NCBI RefSeq assembly: GCF_910592395.1
Contig: NC_088314.1
Location: forward strand, 18,449,998-18,513,997
From: Lineus longissimus
Taxonomy: Eukaryota > Nemertea > Pilidiophora > Heteronemertea > Lineidae
DNA: 64,000 nt
Direction of reading: 5' to 3'
Part shown: positions 1-13,609 of the stretch, in pieces
How positions within the stretch are numbered: the first letter of the stretch is position 1
Layout of the letters: every line of letters begins with the position of its first letter
Made by a program: the position numbers and the translations under genes
Notes under the pieces: model-generated
What the model was told of the DNA's origin: nothing
The model's database searches: none
The model's input: the letters and a program-made list of their open reading frames with translations, nothing else

Positions 1-3000
1 CACTATACTCATATCTCGAAAAAGTGAAACTCTGATTTTTGGTGATTTCGCGCAGAAAATGAAATGTATATTAGAACAGAATGTTGAGGCAATTTCATCT
101 GACACTTCGATGCCCAAAGTCATCTGAAATACTTATTCGCAAAAACAAACTTACACTTTTTGATTTTTTTTCGACCAAAATTTTGTTCAAGAGCACGTTT
201 TTTGGTGACTTCTGTGTGTGTGTGTGGGGGGGGGGGGGCATTTGATGCGTATACGGCCGTAAAGCAACTGAGTGTCATAATCCTTATTTTTGCATTACCA
301 ACGCTTTTTGATAACTAAAAAGCAAAAAAAAAAAAATGTAAATGATTATTTGAAATCTACGTGCTTTTGAAATTATGCAGAGAAAATGTGCTGAGTATAA
401 TTGCCTTCAAATATCGCCTTGTTTATCCCAATCTGATTACAATTGCTGCCGGGCTGGCTCCCTGGCATTAATGAATCATAATACGCGTCCCTTGACGACC
501 ACTGAACGCACCGACCAATCAGAAGCGTCCCCTGACGCAACACAACCAATCAGACGCGTACCTGAGTGATCACCTGATAAACATCGGCCAATCAGGATTC
601 ATTAATGGCGTAAACCATGCAAGCGCAAATCCATCCTGTGGATTGTTTCCCAATCGATGCTGACAGGAGGTCTCAAGTCAATTCTTCCTTAAGGTTTGAG
701 CACGATTTGAAGTCGCTGTAACCAAGTTATTGGTATTTTGTGCCAGAGTTAATCCGTTTGGGCCTAATTACCTCCGCTAAAAGAGGCGAGATAATGATTT
801 CAGGTTCACCTTCAGCTTAATAGTTGCTGCAGTGGATAGAATAATTCGGGTAACAACACTCAGTTTTGAACGCTTTTTGAAAAGTCAAGTTTTGTATATC
901 GCCTGTTGAATAGTTATCTTTATTCATTATTTGGGAAAAAAGTTTGCTAGTAAACTTAGATAACGTCTTGATGTGCAGTTATTGAAGACGTTTTTGCCGT
1001 AGTTTTCATGTTCCGAGGCTTATAAATATCTCTTCGTCAACCCGAAGTATACCAAACAAGGAAAATACCGAAAGTCCGTGCCCGATTTATGCGTACGCAT
1101 GTTATCAGCTTGTGGGGCCAGTCCATGTAATCACTTAGGTCTCTTTCGTCTTTGCTCTCTCTCGGAGCATTTCACGACAACTTCTCATTTTTACAAGGAC
1201 TTCTCATCTGGACTTCCGATTGGTTAAATAATTGAGGAAGTGAGGTAATCCCCCCATTGCCTTCTGGGAAGGAACCAGTCAAGAATGATCGGGAGAAACA
1301 TCATCATGGTCAGCGGGTTTTTTTTTTCTCAAATGTTGACAAGGTTCCGAGATAGTTTGGTGGTGTGCAAAAAGGTATGATTTTTTTCAGTCATGAGTTG
1401 TTGAGTCGTCTTTCATTCAGTTGATAGGCAATTTTCGACCGAAATACTGATTTTACGACAGCAAAAATATTATAGATATATAGTCATGTTAAAGAATTGC
1501 CTTTGAGGAGACTGATATACAAGTACATGATTAATATACTATACATACCAAGTTTCAGCAAATTTGCATGCATGATAACTGCGCTACAGCATTGTGTTTA
1601 ACTGAACTTCCATTTTCCTGAGACAACAGTAAATACGAACGGCGTAACCAATTCATCGGCAAATCTTCCGCCGGCACTTAATATTACCAGAGTCTTTGAA
1701 ATAAAAAAGGCTTTTGAAATACTCTGATGTTACTTATTCGACAAATATCTTTAAAAATGAACATAACATTGCTTAAACTGAAAGGTTGGTGGAAATCCAG
1801 CTTATTGAAAAATCATCCCTACCTCGTGGTTTTTCTATTCCCTATAGAAAATGTCCTTATCCTCAGATGTGACAGAGGTATGCGGGCAGATTTTATCCCT
1901 TGATATAAAAGGAGAAGGCAGAGTCGGATACCGTGCACGGTTTGTCACGGATAGTGGCTTTTCTCCCTGTGTGTAAGCAGATGCTGACTTTGAATGATAA
2001 AAATGATAAAGTCATCTGCAGTTAGTTTTTCTTACCCAGAGTTGAAGAAATTCACTTGACACATTGACTATACTCTAAATAGATTAAGAATGAAATTTTA
2101 ACAGCATTCATTCGAAGTGCAATAATTTTTCGAGATATAAGAAGATAATCAAATTTAACTGCAGACAGGCAATGTTTATGGGTTGTATCTAAGTACCAGT
2201 GTTTTAAAGAAATGTAGAGAAGTCTCTTCGGGCCACGGATGTTGGGGAAGTTCCCATTTAAAATTTAAAAGCAAGGCGAAAGGTTTCGACCTACTTTTGG
2301 TTTAAGGCTGTTTGTAGCGTCATCATTTTCGTGATGAAAATCCCAGTGAAAAATTTGTTTCAAATGTAAATAAAAAACCAAACAAAACTCCAAACACAAT
2401 TTTTTGCCAATATCTAGTTCACACCATGGCGGTGAAACTCGCCAGAAATGAATATGCAAATTTGTAAAGCTTTCATTTGTATTGGCCAATCAGAGGCCCC
2501 CAATCCTGCAATTTCTTCACAGTAAATACAAGTGAACCAATCGTAAGGGAGTATCGAGAGCATGGCTTCGTGTTCACTTGGCTTAAGAAAAGCGTTTGGT
2601 TCAAAAAGTAAGGAAAATATATTCATAGGTTTATCAAATTACCTCTAGCCGTGTCCACGAAAACGGCGTTAAATTTGGAAAGTGAAAATGTTCATTCTAT
2701 TAGGGTCAAATTATCAGGAACGTACTCCGTATGTAAGAGGTGAAGAGAAGTCATTTTACGCGGTGTTGTGGAGGGAATATTATTGCGATTAGCTCGGCAA
2801 TGTTTGCTAGCAAATGGCAAAATGGCGTGCAAGCGCCGGTCTGGCATGTCTGTGGGAATTCTCTGATTAGTAATAGGACACCGGGAATAATAACTCAAAA
2901 TTGAAAAGGGGACTTAGGTTCTTGGTGCAATATTCAAAAGAATGATGGACAGGTTTTACAGTACACTAAGAGTGACTCAACCACTCTCTCGCATTACATT

Positions 3001-3020
3001 ACAGAGAGTGGCTCGTAATA
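1..3020. other. Gene-free stretch
   Basis: No coding exon is recognised; open frames are short and unlike any family I know. It holds a TG/poly-G tract near 216-238, one short inverted-repeat element (464-609, listed separately) and, near 1549-1610, a reverse-strand fragment of the dispersed element seen at 4.7, 50.3 and 52.5 kb. Confidence 0.6.
464..609. repeat. Short inverted-repeat element with CCAAT boxes (MITE-like)
   Basis: The ends are inverted copies of GSCATTAATGAATC (464-477 and 596-609, one mismatch), giving a 146-bp element. Three CCAATCAG motifs (near 514, 544 and 588) and ACGCGT/GCGTCCC motifs lie between the ends. No coding capacity. Inference: a non-autonomous DNA element whose CCAAT boxes could be bound by NF-Y. 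Only one copy is seen here, so mobility is unproven. Confidence 0.45.
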
Positions 3021-3383
3021 GCATTCCGCGAAGTTACTATTTATAGCTCACAAGGTCATTTGCATAAGATATTGATGACTTTTTAGTCACGTGACAGTCG
3101 GACATCGACACTTATTTCTACGCATTTGAGCTTATTTCAAAGTCATTTATCTTTGACCCTGCATTGTTTTTGGCATGAATGATACCATAGAGTCAGAGAG
3201 AGAAATATTCAGAACAATTATGTAGTATTTCCAACACTCGGACATGTGCCAGATTGAATCTAACTGCCCTTGTTAGAAAGCCTGAGTCCATTACGAAACC
3301 GCATGTTTGTCCGACATTGCCTGTAATTCAGCGATGGGGAAATAGAGGGCAGGAGCTGCAGTGACGTCATCTTCGCGGAATGC
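3021..3383. mobile_element. 363-bp TIR element, family A, copy 1
   Basis: It starts GCATTCCGCGAAG and ends with the exact inverse, flanked on both sides by TA (3019-3020, 3384-3385). A second copy of the same 363-bp length and very high similarity lies at 41997-42359 inside an ALDH1L intron. Length, TIRs, TA flanks and lack of coding capacity fit a MITE of the Tc1/mariner type; the superfamily is inferred from the TA target only. Confidence 0.75.
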
Positions 3384-3719
3384 TATTGACAATAATGGTT
3401 CAACACTGACCACCTATCGGGAGCGTATACGTAGGGACAACGTATATTACAGAAGTTGGTCGTCGATTTTCAAACATGACGTTTTTGAGGCAATTGGTAG
3501 GAAAGGCAGTTTGAGACATCACATTGACATAGAAGTCAGAAAACTGAACCCTTCCTGCCCTCTGACAGTTTATAACTCTGAAACTGTTACCAATGGTTAG
3601 AGGGCAATCGATCCGACTCGAAATTTAATTCGATTTGGAATCCAGCTTGCGGTTGACTGTGCGAATGTCTACATGTTTGACTTCTGGCCTAACTGTGTGT
3701 CTACCAGCGATTGGCAAAT

Positions 3720-4250
3720 ACATATTACTCAATTTCTCGGCAAAGTTGCCCGGGGGGGACTCCGGGAGTTTGCTAACCACTGTAGCAGATGGGGTACCGG
3801 CTGTACAGGTAGGAAGAGTCCATTGAATATGTTATTTGTTTTGTAGGGGTGGCAAGTGCTCATACTGTAATCCTAATTTCTCGGCAAAGTTTTCCGGGGT
3901 GACTCCGGGAGTGGGCTACGACAGTACACCAGTGGGACACTGATTGTTCAGGAAGGAAGAGTCCACTGACTGTGTTTTTTTATTATGTAGGGGTGGCAAG
4001 TGCACATATTGTAGTCCTAATTCCTCGGCTAAGTTGCCCAGGTTGACTCCGGGAGTAGGCTTACCACTGTTATGTAGCACATGGCGTACTGGCTTTACAG
4101 GTAGGAAGAGTCCATTGAATATGACTGTTATTTGTCATGTACAATATAGGGGTGGCAGGTACACATACTAAATCGGTCCAGATGTATCCCAATTGACGGT
4201 GAAAATTCCACGATTTAACAAATAGGGTGGTCAATGGACTCTTCTTTCCT
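3720..4250. repeat. Three tandem ~140-bp units plus an inverted fragment
   Basis: Three diverged units each carry a CTCGGCWAAGTTGCCC-like segment, GACTCCGGGAGT, AGGAAGAGTCCAYTGA and GGGGTGGCARGT. After the third unit the AGGAAGAGTCCATTGA segment recurs in inverse orientation near 4228-4250. Short open frames across the units are a by-product of the repetition. It looks like an old, internally amplified dispersed element. Confidence 0.55.
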
Positions 4251-4719
4251 GCAATACTTCACGAAAATAAATCGCAAGAACATTTTTGTGTAGGAAAAAC
4301 GGGAAAAATATCGTAATCGGCAGATGAAATAAATGTTGTAGAAAAATACAACATTACGGTACCGGTGTTAATTGAATTTGAGACAGTGAGTGTATATTGT
4401 TATATTCGCAAAGGTTCAAGGATCTATATGACGTGTGTGGATGGATCTTAGAAATAACATTTTCAGCAGCTCCATCCGGAATAAAAACAATTTCGTTCGA
4501 ATGATAAATTACTCTAAAACGCCTTTGTGATGAAAAATTCAATGCTACATGTTTCTTTTGCTAGGTTTATAATTAGATTTGCTGAGGAAAGGTTACTAGA
4601 TGAAATATTCATTTCACTTAGCAGATTATTTGATAACTTAAATTGCTGTAAGTGTTATGTCTTAAAACAAATAGTCGGCATTGAGCCTCCAAATGTACGC
4701 GAGATCATTCCGTAATCTT

Positions 4720-4924
4720 AAAGGGGCCCTTACACGTTCGTATTTTAATCGTAGGGCAGAAAAATAGAAATGCAGTTAAACACAATGCCGTAGTGCAGTT
4801 ATCATGCATGCAACTTTGCTAAAACTTGGTATGAATAGTATTTGAATTCTGCACGACGGCACTGCTGGAAAATTTTCAAATTCAGTTACGAATTTCAAAT
4901 TTTTAACGAACGGAGTAGGCCTTT
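4720..4924 (+). repeat. Dispersed element 'R1' copy
   Basis: The diagnostic core ACACAATGCCGTAGTGCAGT is followed by TATCATGCATGCAA and an AT-rich tail ending TAGGCCTTTA. The same order recurs at 50280-50517 and 52510-52745, partially at 1549-1610 (reverse), 6640-6680, 13610-13680, 34195-34260 and 57040-57105. No coding capacity. The head of the 109-bp satellite at 13.67 kb derives from this core. Confidence 0.6.
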
Positions 4925-6700
4925 AAATCCTGTAATATTGGAAAAGGAACTTTTGTTTCGTTGTCATTGGTCACTGCGTCTACACGTGGTTACTTGTGGC
5001 CAATATACGTTTCGCTAGCCAACTGGCACTTAACTTCTCTGGCCGGAACCGGGTCCGCAGAGAAAAGTTGTTCAGAGCCTGCTGTATAAAATTAACGTCT
5101 GACCAACGACTTATGGAATTTGATAGACTTCTAAGTAATTCAATGTCCTTGTAGTATGTATTGTTTGCTATATACAATGTATCATGATAACACTGTGATT
5201 TGAGAAGGTGTACGAGGTACCAGTCTAAAATTCCGAAATCAATCTTCCGAAAGGCGGCGAACTGTGAGTGACCGCGTCACGCTATTGTTGCAAGACGCTG
5301 TATATTTATCATTGAGCTATCTATATCAATCAGACGCTAATCAGACGCCGATTATTCTTTTCATTATGAGGCTATGCTAAGACTACGGCAAACCGATAAA
5401 TTTTCGCACCCTCGTTACGTTATTTTGCCACTTCCCTCGCAGTTAAAAGTAAATTTATATTTCTTGCCTCGCCCGACTGCACGGTCTATTGGATTTTAAC
5501 AAATCCCGCTAGCACCCACGCCTATCTTCTCATTGTTCTACTGTCGCGACAAATGGTGATTTAGGCAAATTATGATAACACTTAACTCCCACGAAACACA
5601 TTTCGTGGGGGTCGATTGGCCTAGACCGGCAAAGGCAAATCAACGTAATGATTTCATTTTTGCCATTCGGAAATTTTCTAGACAAAATGAAAATCATCAG
5701 ATTACGAAATTATTTTGGTTTTTGAAATGAAAAAGATAAACCTTCGTGATTTTTCCTCGCGAACAACGATTGTCTTCGATATCCAAGTAATTTAAACGTT
5801 GGCAAGAATAGAGCAGTTTTCGGTATCCGGTGCTTAAAAAACGGTATATCCTGCACTAAACTTGCAGTGTCGTACGGGGAAGAGACCGGGGACTGTTGTG
5901 AAAGTATGAAGTATCTTTCAAAACAATTTGAAAGACTCTGGTTACATGTACTCATGCACCCAGCGCACCCCAAGCATACCAAGCACCCCAAGCCAATGCC
6001 CTGGTTATCAGAAAAACAATTGTTGCCGCTTATCATGTCGATAGATCAACCCGGAGAATCAAAATAGTATACTCCGCGCATTCCGCGGTTCTGGGCATCT
6101 CGCGTTCTTGAGTTCGGAGTCCCCGATACCGTGTCTTGGCGAAAACCTGCTCCCTTGTTCTAAATACCGAATTCAGTTCTTAGTTTATTTGGGCATTCGG
6201 ATCTGCGGCTCTTTGGGACAACAGTGGTCGAAGTTTCACATAAAACCTCCATCCAGTGTAGGCTGAATTAAGTAAAAAAACATTTTATTGGGCAGATGAA
6301 GTCGCTTTCCGGAAAGCATGGGCCATTGCTGGTCAAATATTGAAAATGAATTTCCGCGCTATTATACCTTGCTCGGTCAAATTCCTATCAATTGCCCTAA
6401 AGGGGGGTCGTTTGTATCATCATATGGCTTACATTAGATGGTTCTATTAAAGACCCATCAATAAAAAGTTTAAACATTTATGCCAGACGTTTGAAGACCT
6501 ACGCCACTCGAATTGTTTTAATCCATCTTTGCTAGAAATTGGCATAGTTACTGTATTTATATATCAGCCTAAACAAGGGCATTGTTGACATTTATAGCCA
6601 GTACCTATTCACACGATTGGTAATTTTGAAATTCGAGTTCAATATTTGATGATTTGAACGAGCGGAGTAGGCCTTTGAGACATAAGAAAACTTTTGAAAA
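4925..6700. other. Gene-free stretch
   Basis: No recognisable exon. A 108-codon minus-strand frame at 5710-6036 has a cysteine-rich start but matches no family I know and has no supporting splice or promoter context. A short perfect hairpin (stem CCCACGAAA) lies near 5588-5610. Confidence 0.5.
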
Positions 6701-6712
6701 AGTCTCCCTACC

Positions 6713-6960
6713 TGTTTCAGTAATCTAAAAGTTGACCAGCCAATCCTAAATCTGTCACTACAAAAGCAAAGTGTTCCTTTCCTTTTTCGTTTGCTGTATC
6801 CAGAGACTAAAGCTTCGAGGTGGTCACAGTCTCTAAAAATACTTTGGCCCCGGGTTTGTTTCACTTCGTCAGGATATACCGGCCCCCCGAGGAGCTGCGC
6901 ACTTTTATACCCACCCAAGACGACGTGACGCTGATGAAAGCGAGATTACGATTGGTCCAA
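6713..6960 (-). promoter_or_regulatory. Possible TATA/CCAAT promoter and non-coding first exon
   Basis: Read on the minus strand, GGACCAATCG (about 6950) is followed by CGTCACGTCGTC (CRE-like) and then GGGTATAAAAGTGC (TATA at about 6907-6914). The order and spacing suit a core promoter with a start near 6880. From there to 6714 the transcript would carry no ATG and would end at CTGAAACAG|GTAGGG, a good 5' splice donor. This would be a ~165-bp untranslated first exon of a minus-strand gene. No downstream coding exon was recognised to the left, so this remains inference. Confidence 0.3.
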
Positions 6961-7723
6961 CCGGTGTTGTTGCGCACCTGTAGATTCAGCCGTCGATTCT
7001 ATCTTCCTGCTCGTATCAATGATACGCTCAATATCACCACGCTTAGTCGCCGCAGACGATAGTTAAACGTAGATGGTTGGATAAGCTATCCATGGCAACG
7101 AGGTTGTTTGTATTAGCAACTCCACCCATTAAGTTATCTTCACTGAGCGCGTAGTACGTTGAGAATCAAAAGATATAGCCTGTCGGCGACTCGATAGACA
7201 TACATTGTTTAAGCCTGTACCTACATGTATATACTTTCACGAATGTGAGACCGCCTCATTATCCGAGGCGCGACCGCGCCCTCCCGGCCAGGCCAAGGAC
7301 ACGAAGTCTTGAAAATCGGACAACTTGGTGTCGCCCAGTCCCAATTGATGGTGTTATAAAATGATAGGGCCAAAATGATATCCTCTTTCGGATATCCGGT
7401 TTGGATGGGTGACATTCCTAAATCCATTCAGCCTTGCAACTTCCAAGTGTCCATCTCTTGAAGTTAGATAGAGAGGCCAGGGCTCCTGTAACAATAAGCT
7501 ACCATAAATATGAATACAATCATTGATACAACCTGAAGAAGGACTCGTTATTTATTGGTCCCCATCGCTACATAACAATAGGTTGAATTAGTCCGCCGAG
7601 GCTGACAAAACGAGTTGACATTCACTTGTAGACCTATAGTGGGATGGGCTAGGCCGGTCTGAGACAGAATCAGACATCGGATGACCATCTTTTTGGGCAC
7701 GGCTTGAATATCAAGCCGGGTCT

Positions 7724-8706
7724 GCATGTATGGCAAGCCAAAGCGGAATTTATTCAAGACTTTAGAATAACCATTCAAGAAGTTAAATATAAGTTCAAGA
7801 AGGAAATATATGTTCAAGACTAAAATATGTTCAACCTTGAATCAAATGTTTTCAACCTTAAATAAAATATGTTCAACCTTGAATAAAATATGTTCAACCT
7901 TGAATAAAATATGTCCAACCTTGAACAAAATATATTCAACCTTGAACAAAATATATTCAAGACTCACGTGACCATATTCAAGACTCACGTGACCATATTC
8001 AAGACGCACGTGACCACAAAATTGATGACGTAGAGCGTAGAATCTGTGGTACTTCTGATGCGTTCTGTTTCACGACGTGATTGATTGCCTGTATAGCCTA
8101 AACACTCAAACATGTCAAAAGACAACGAGAATCCGATACAGTGGTATGAAAGGTGAGAGGCATTGCGCATTTTGAACCTATAATTTGCCTGATATGTCTG
8201 TGAAACATGTATCGACTCTGACATTCACTCGGCATCCATGTCATGATGTGTAGGATTGCAGTACATGTCAGGTGTAGGCGGCTAGGTACGTGTACAACCA
8301 TGTGTCAAAACCTTCGTGCGAACAATTCGAGCTCCGAAACGCAACACAAGTACCATGGGTTCGGGAAAGTCTGGACGCGGGTTCGGGAAAGTCCGTAAAG
8401 CATCAAAACATGAGCAACTACATCATCAATTTTGTGGTCACGTGCGTCTTGAATATGGTCACGTGAGTCTTGAATATATTTTGTTCAAGGTTGAATATAT
8501 TTTGTTCAAGGTTGGACATATTTTATTCAAGGTTGAACATATTTTATTCAAGGTTGAACATATTTTATTCAAGGTTGAAAACATTTGATTCAAGGTTGAA
8601 CATATTTTAGTCTTGAACATATATTTCCTTCTTGAACTTATATTTAACTTCTTGAATGGTAATTCTAAAGTCTTGAATAAATTCCGCTTTGGCTTGCCAT
8701 ATGCAT
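7724..8706. repeat. Large inverted repeat with ~300-bp arms
   Basis: The left arm (about 7724-8032) and right arm (about 8414-8706) are near-identical in inverse orientation, separated by ~380 nt. Both arms carry nested minisatellites: a ~20-bp unit ATATGTTCAACCTTGAATAA and a ~21-bp unit with TCACGTGACC. The left arm has three CACGTG units and the right has two, which accounts for most of the arm length difference. No transposase is visible in the spacer. It may be a foldback element or a recent inverted duplication; a transcript through it would form a long hairpin. Confidence 0.85.
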
Positions 8707-8719
8707 GAGATCCGTGAAT

Positions 8720-11700
8720 ATAGAGTTGTTTTGATATAAACATGTCGTGTAGTAATTCGAAGCGGTATCGCCCTGGAAGACTAGCAAACCGAGACGGCAA
8801 AAAGACAGTCGCCATGTGTTAAATGCGCTGAGAAGAAGTTAAGTTCGAAGTATAGTGTGCGCATGCGTAAGCGGATACAGAATCTTGAAAATTTATTCGA
8901 CGAACTCTTTCTTTCAGACTTGGCGCTGACTCAAAGCCCTGGCCAATAAGGCCACTGACTGTTTGTTGCAAATGCATCAACTCATCCTATGTTGTTATTG
9001 ACATGAGCAGCACTGCCGTCTGCTCGTAAATGGTCCTTAACTTTCGACTCGACTGGTCCAGATCGCGTGGAACGCTAATGGATCACCAGTCATTGTTACC
9101 ACTTGATTGTGCCTGAACCAATTCATACGTGGCTACGCACGTTACTTCGCCGGAACAGAAGCAGAGAAGAACAATTGACGAAATCAATACGATTCCCTTA
9201 CGCCCGCCGCGCAGCATGAACTAAATCTCCCAATGAAAGCACCATGCAGCTAAATTTTGCTCCGTCGCTCGAAAGTACGCTTAGTAGTTAACTTGACTAG
9301 TCTACTTAGCGACAGTTACCAATGACGAGCCTTGGAGATTGCATGAAAGTTTTCGTTCAGTTTTCTGAACATTCAGTTTCAGTAATTCCACTCGGGCCAT
9401 TATTTTAAAGACTAAAACACAGCCTCGTCCCAAGTCATTGCGCCTCCGCCAATTCCTGACGCAAGGTTGGATTGTAGCTATGTGATATTACCGGAGCGAT
9501 CGATCACTAAAATATTGCGAGATCTCGCTTTTACAAGGCTGCCTAAAACACATTGGTAGCAATGTCCCTTTTTGCTATATTCGCTTCGTTTTGACCACAG
9601 GTGCTCTGGTGAGACAATCATAACTTCTTGGATTGGTTCAAGGTATGAAAGCAGTCAGAAAGCTGCTTGGTCACTAAAATAACTTTTCAATGATAGGCTA
9701 ACTTTTTAACGTTTTAAAATATAAATTGATAACACACTATCGATGGAGCTGTCAGCTGAATCGATCGATGAGAAAAAAGTTCACAATTAAAAACGAATTA
9801 GTGTATTAATCCTGTTTGTGCAGATGAACCAGCTCGTGAGCGTTTCTGGGTAATATTCGCTTGTTTACATTGGAAACCAGCATACGCCATTACCAAATGC
9901 GCAGTGTCAAATTCTGTTATCGATGGATGTATGCAATGTTTGATATAAATAGTTTGAAACTTCCTTTCTTGGGATTTCCTTTCATTAAACATGGCTTTGA
10001 CTCTAATGAAGTGAAAAGCTAATTACTGGTCGTGGCTATAGTACCATCAACACGTGTCTAATCAGCCGACATTTCAGCGAATTTAATCGCTTATCAATCA
10101 CCTATTGTTCTTTGACAAATGGACGCAGAAATGGTGTCTTAAATAAAAAACACCAAATCTGCTCCTGGATGGTAAGTTAGGTTCAAAAGTTCGATTTTTC
10201 ACGTTTGGAATTTTTTTTGTAAACTTGTTAACTTTGATTGTCAATATTCATGTACTGGCAGTTTCTTTCGCTTTTGCCCTTCTACCATTGCAAAGAGCGA
10301 CAATCAGGATTTCTGAACATTTCTGCTTGTTTCAACCCAAAACGCGTCAAATGAAAAACTGCCACCTGGGAGCATAAACATGACTAGTAAAAAAATATCT
10401 GAACTCTTTGGGTATATTTCAGGATGCACCAGAAGGAATATTTTTGTTCGATACAGGCATGTCCAATTATAATACCCAAGGCAAAAAAAGCTCCCCCAAA
10501 TTGACAGCTGGTTTCCTCCATGAATATTCAAATAGCGGTGTCGTCTCTGATTGGCCACATAATGAAGAAAATCAAATACTTCTGGTCCTATTATCCAATC
10601 AGAAGTGAGTGAAAGTGAAGTCATAGAATTGCGCCAACGGCATGGCGTTATTTTGAAGGACTTCCGATCGATTTAGCTTTTCTGAAATTTCTTGGTTCAA
10701 CCTCGTTCCTAGTCAATATACAGTCTCTTTTCCGTGGCTGTGGGTGGGGTTACTCTATCGACCGCACACAACGAAACGGAATGTTCCATGGTTATGCGAA
10801 GAAGATGTAAATTACTTCCACATCACTGGGATGTTGAGGGCGGGAACAATGACACCTGGGTCTATTCACCCGTTTCTTGACTTGCCCTTGATGCCATGTA
10901 ACGAGGAAACGTCCCTGACTTCGATGATACTGGGTGTAAAATAATAGTGTTACTAGCTTTGAAGTTGAAAAGGTTTTGTAAACGTTTTCTTTTTTCGGGA
11001 GTCTTTTTGGCAATGGAAAATATCAGTTATCAGCGGCCCTAGGCTGCTGAAAAAAGATGGCCGATTCGGACCAAGCAGATTTTTATCGTATGGTTTCCAT
11101 CAGATATTCTGCAAATCCGTTTTGAAAGCTATTTCGTGGGGGTCGATGTTATCAAGATCTGCTCTCTGATAACCTTTTGATAAGACAGTTCGGGGAGCCT
11201 TGCCTGTCTGGTGAGGACTTGCAGCACGCTGGCCGCCAACTCCTGGGTCCAGAGCAGTTTTTCCGCCCATATCAGTGCGTGAATACCAGAATGCTCCAAG
11301 TGTGCTGTCGCCAAAGTCAGGAGGACGCCAACTTCACTGGCCGTTGTATCAAACCGGTTTGATTCCGGACCCTCGTGAACACATAACACCTGAAGCAGCC
11401 TTGTGGGCTACCGATTCAGCCAGACTTGGAGTCGGCGGTGAGGCGCCTGGCCAATCAGCTAGTGTTTTGGGGCAATCTCCTGGCCTCACCATTGGTAACT
11501 TAACTGTTGCTAAGTGATACTTTCCCGTGTACAAGCGTACGTTTGGCCTCCTCCGGTTGGGCTCTTCCGGTCTAAGAGGCAAATACAGCGAGTCCTCTCA
11601 TTGGTAGATGGTTTGGGGTAAAAACGAATCTTACCGAGTTGGCCGTCGATTTTCATAAAATGAAATTATTTTTTGAATTTGATGCGTAGGCAGAGAGAAT

Positions 11701-13600
11701 ATCCTTCGATCGAACGCCTATGAAAATTGCCAACGCGATTCGTAACAAATATCTCAAATTACTCATTTCTTGGCTGATTACCAGAGTACATTAGACAATA
11801 TTATCAACTACTCATCTAAGGATATTGTATCTGTGGTTACTCCATTGAAACCAACCAATCAAATTCGTATCAATCAAACTTTCTCATGAATTATTAGACA
11901 GATCATAAACTCCTATTATTCTTTAGTTTATTAACCATGCATCAAAGGAAACCACGTGACCAGCCCGATATCGGATGCTAAAGGATTATCTGGCGTCTGG
12001 AACATGTATTGAATTACATGTACATCATTATTTCTTAGCGTATCTTGCTTGGACTTGAGTCAATAAGATCTACTGCGGCCAACCCAATAGCTGTTATGCA
12101 GCAGTCAAGGTACGTTGTACCCCCCCCCCCCCCGTCAGGCGATCGGCAATATAACAGAGGTTGCGAAACATTTACGGAAATAATGAAGTCGTGTTCGATG
12201 TCGTGGTGATGGCCTACGGCTTGGATAATGACTTTTAGTGTCACATTGTAGCTGTTTCATGCACTGACAGACCCAATTTAGAATTTGAAATATATTTCTG
12301 AAGATGCAGTTGGGATGTGAATCTGAATTATATTCTGAAGTCCATGGTCACGTGAATTCTGATTTATCATGGACTTGACTTGAAATGAAGTCACCACATT
12401 GAGTTAACCACATTTGCAACACAATTTCGTTCACTGATACGTTTAATAATTTCTATCAATAAAGGTGACAAAGACGTATACACGAACTTTTCTCTGACTA
12501 CAGAATCACGTCGAGAAGAGAAGAAATTTTCACTTAGACCTCGATACTAATTTGACTAGTGGTGACACCTGGCATGGTGGTTGGTGGGGGGGGGGGGGGC
12601 AGGTTTTCATCTGACCGCTGCGCGTGACAACAAGCTTGGTTCAGATGTTGTACGTCAATATTCACGAATCGCTGCAATGAATTTCATGCTGACCACGCCG
12701 GAACAAAGTGTGATTTCTGAGGACGCACTGGGACGGAGCCAATTTACTATTCCAGGCACACGAGGTCTTGTAAATTATTTTCAAACGCGCGTATCCCCCT
12801 AGGTAGATGAATCTGGTACGAAATGTCGCAGGTATCCCGCGAATATTCATGACCTAATTCTGCAGAGATTTTAACTTTATTCCAATTAAATTGAGTGTAA
12901 ATCAACGAAATTATATTCATCACGTTTGAAGTAGGGGCAATACGGTCGCCATTTGCATTCAAAGGAACTAGTCTAAATCCCGCGAGACAAAAGGAGAGTG
13001 CAAGATATCGTGCTTAATCGACGTCTTCACTGATTAGCATTATTTAAGTTTTTTTCTTCCAATTTTCGTCATGCTCACCACAAAATAAGTTCAGACATAG
13101 GTGTCATATGGAATACAAAAAGATTTATTTTACCGAAAGCGCTAGGGACTACCGGAAAGGATGTGGGTGGCCCGGGATGGGAGGTACGGCAGTAATATTC
13201 TCATAACTCGGACAAGATATTTACCCGGTACATTTGCGTATCTTAAGTTGATTAGGAATGCATTCCCCAAAGGTCCTGTCAATCTTCACCGAAGGACAGT
13301 GCCGGAAATATATCGATAACGGCCAAGACCGCCGGGGTCCCTTGATTGTCTCGAGCCTTGTCTACTGTGTCCCCTACCACCAGGCGGTTATTGCGCATTT
13401 GTTTCGCTCGGATAGCTGAAACAACATGTTCGAGCTATACAAGCCGTGTTTGTGAGCCAGAGAATATCAAAATCCTTCCAAGATAGCTATTGTCCATTTA
13501 CTTTCGTGCAAGAGTGGACATGTATGTACGCTGATGGCGTAGGCCCTTAACTCGCTGCTAATCCGGCCTTTGTTTTCTTATTAGATATCAAGTGTTCCTT
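8720..13600. other. Gene-free stretch
   Basis: No exon recognised. It holds one ~122-bp CAGCCT...AGGCTG element (9420-9541), homopolymer C/G runs (12120-12133, 12586-12599) and overlapping short frames on both strands around 11.1-11.6 kb that show no family resemblance. Confidence 0.5.
9420..9541 (+). repeat. ~125-bp CAGCCT-ended element, copy 1
   Basis: It begins CAGCCTCGTCC and ends CAAGGCTG, with an internal ACCGGAGCGATCGA and GAGATCTCGC. A clear second copy lies at 54983-55113 with the same order of motifs. The 6-7 bp inverse ends (CAGCCT/AGGCTG) suggest a small non-autonomous DNA element; there is no coding capacity. Confidence 0.6.
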
Positions 13601-13609
13601 TTAAAGCGA

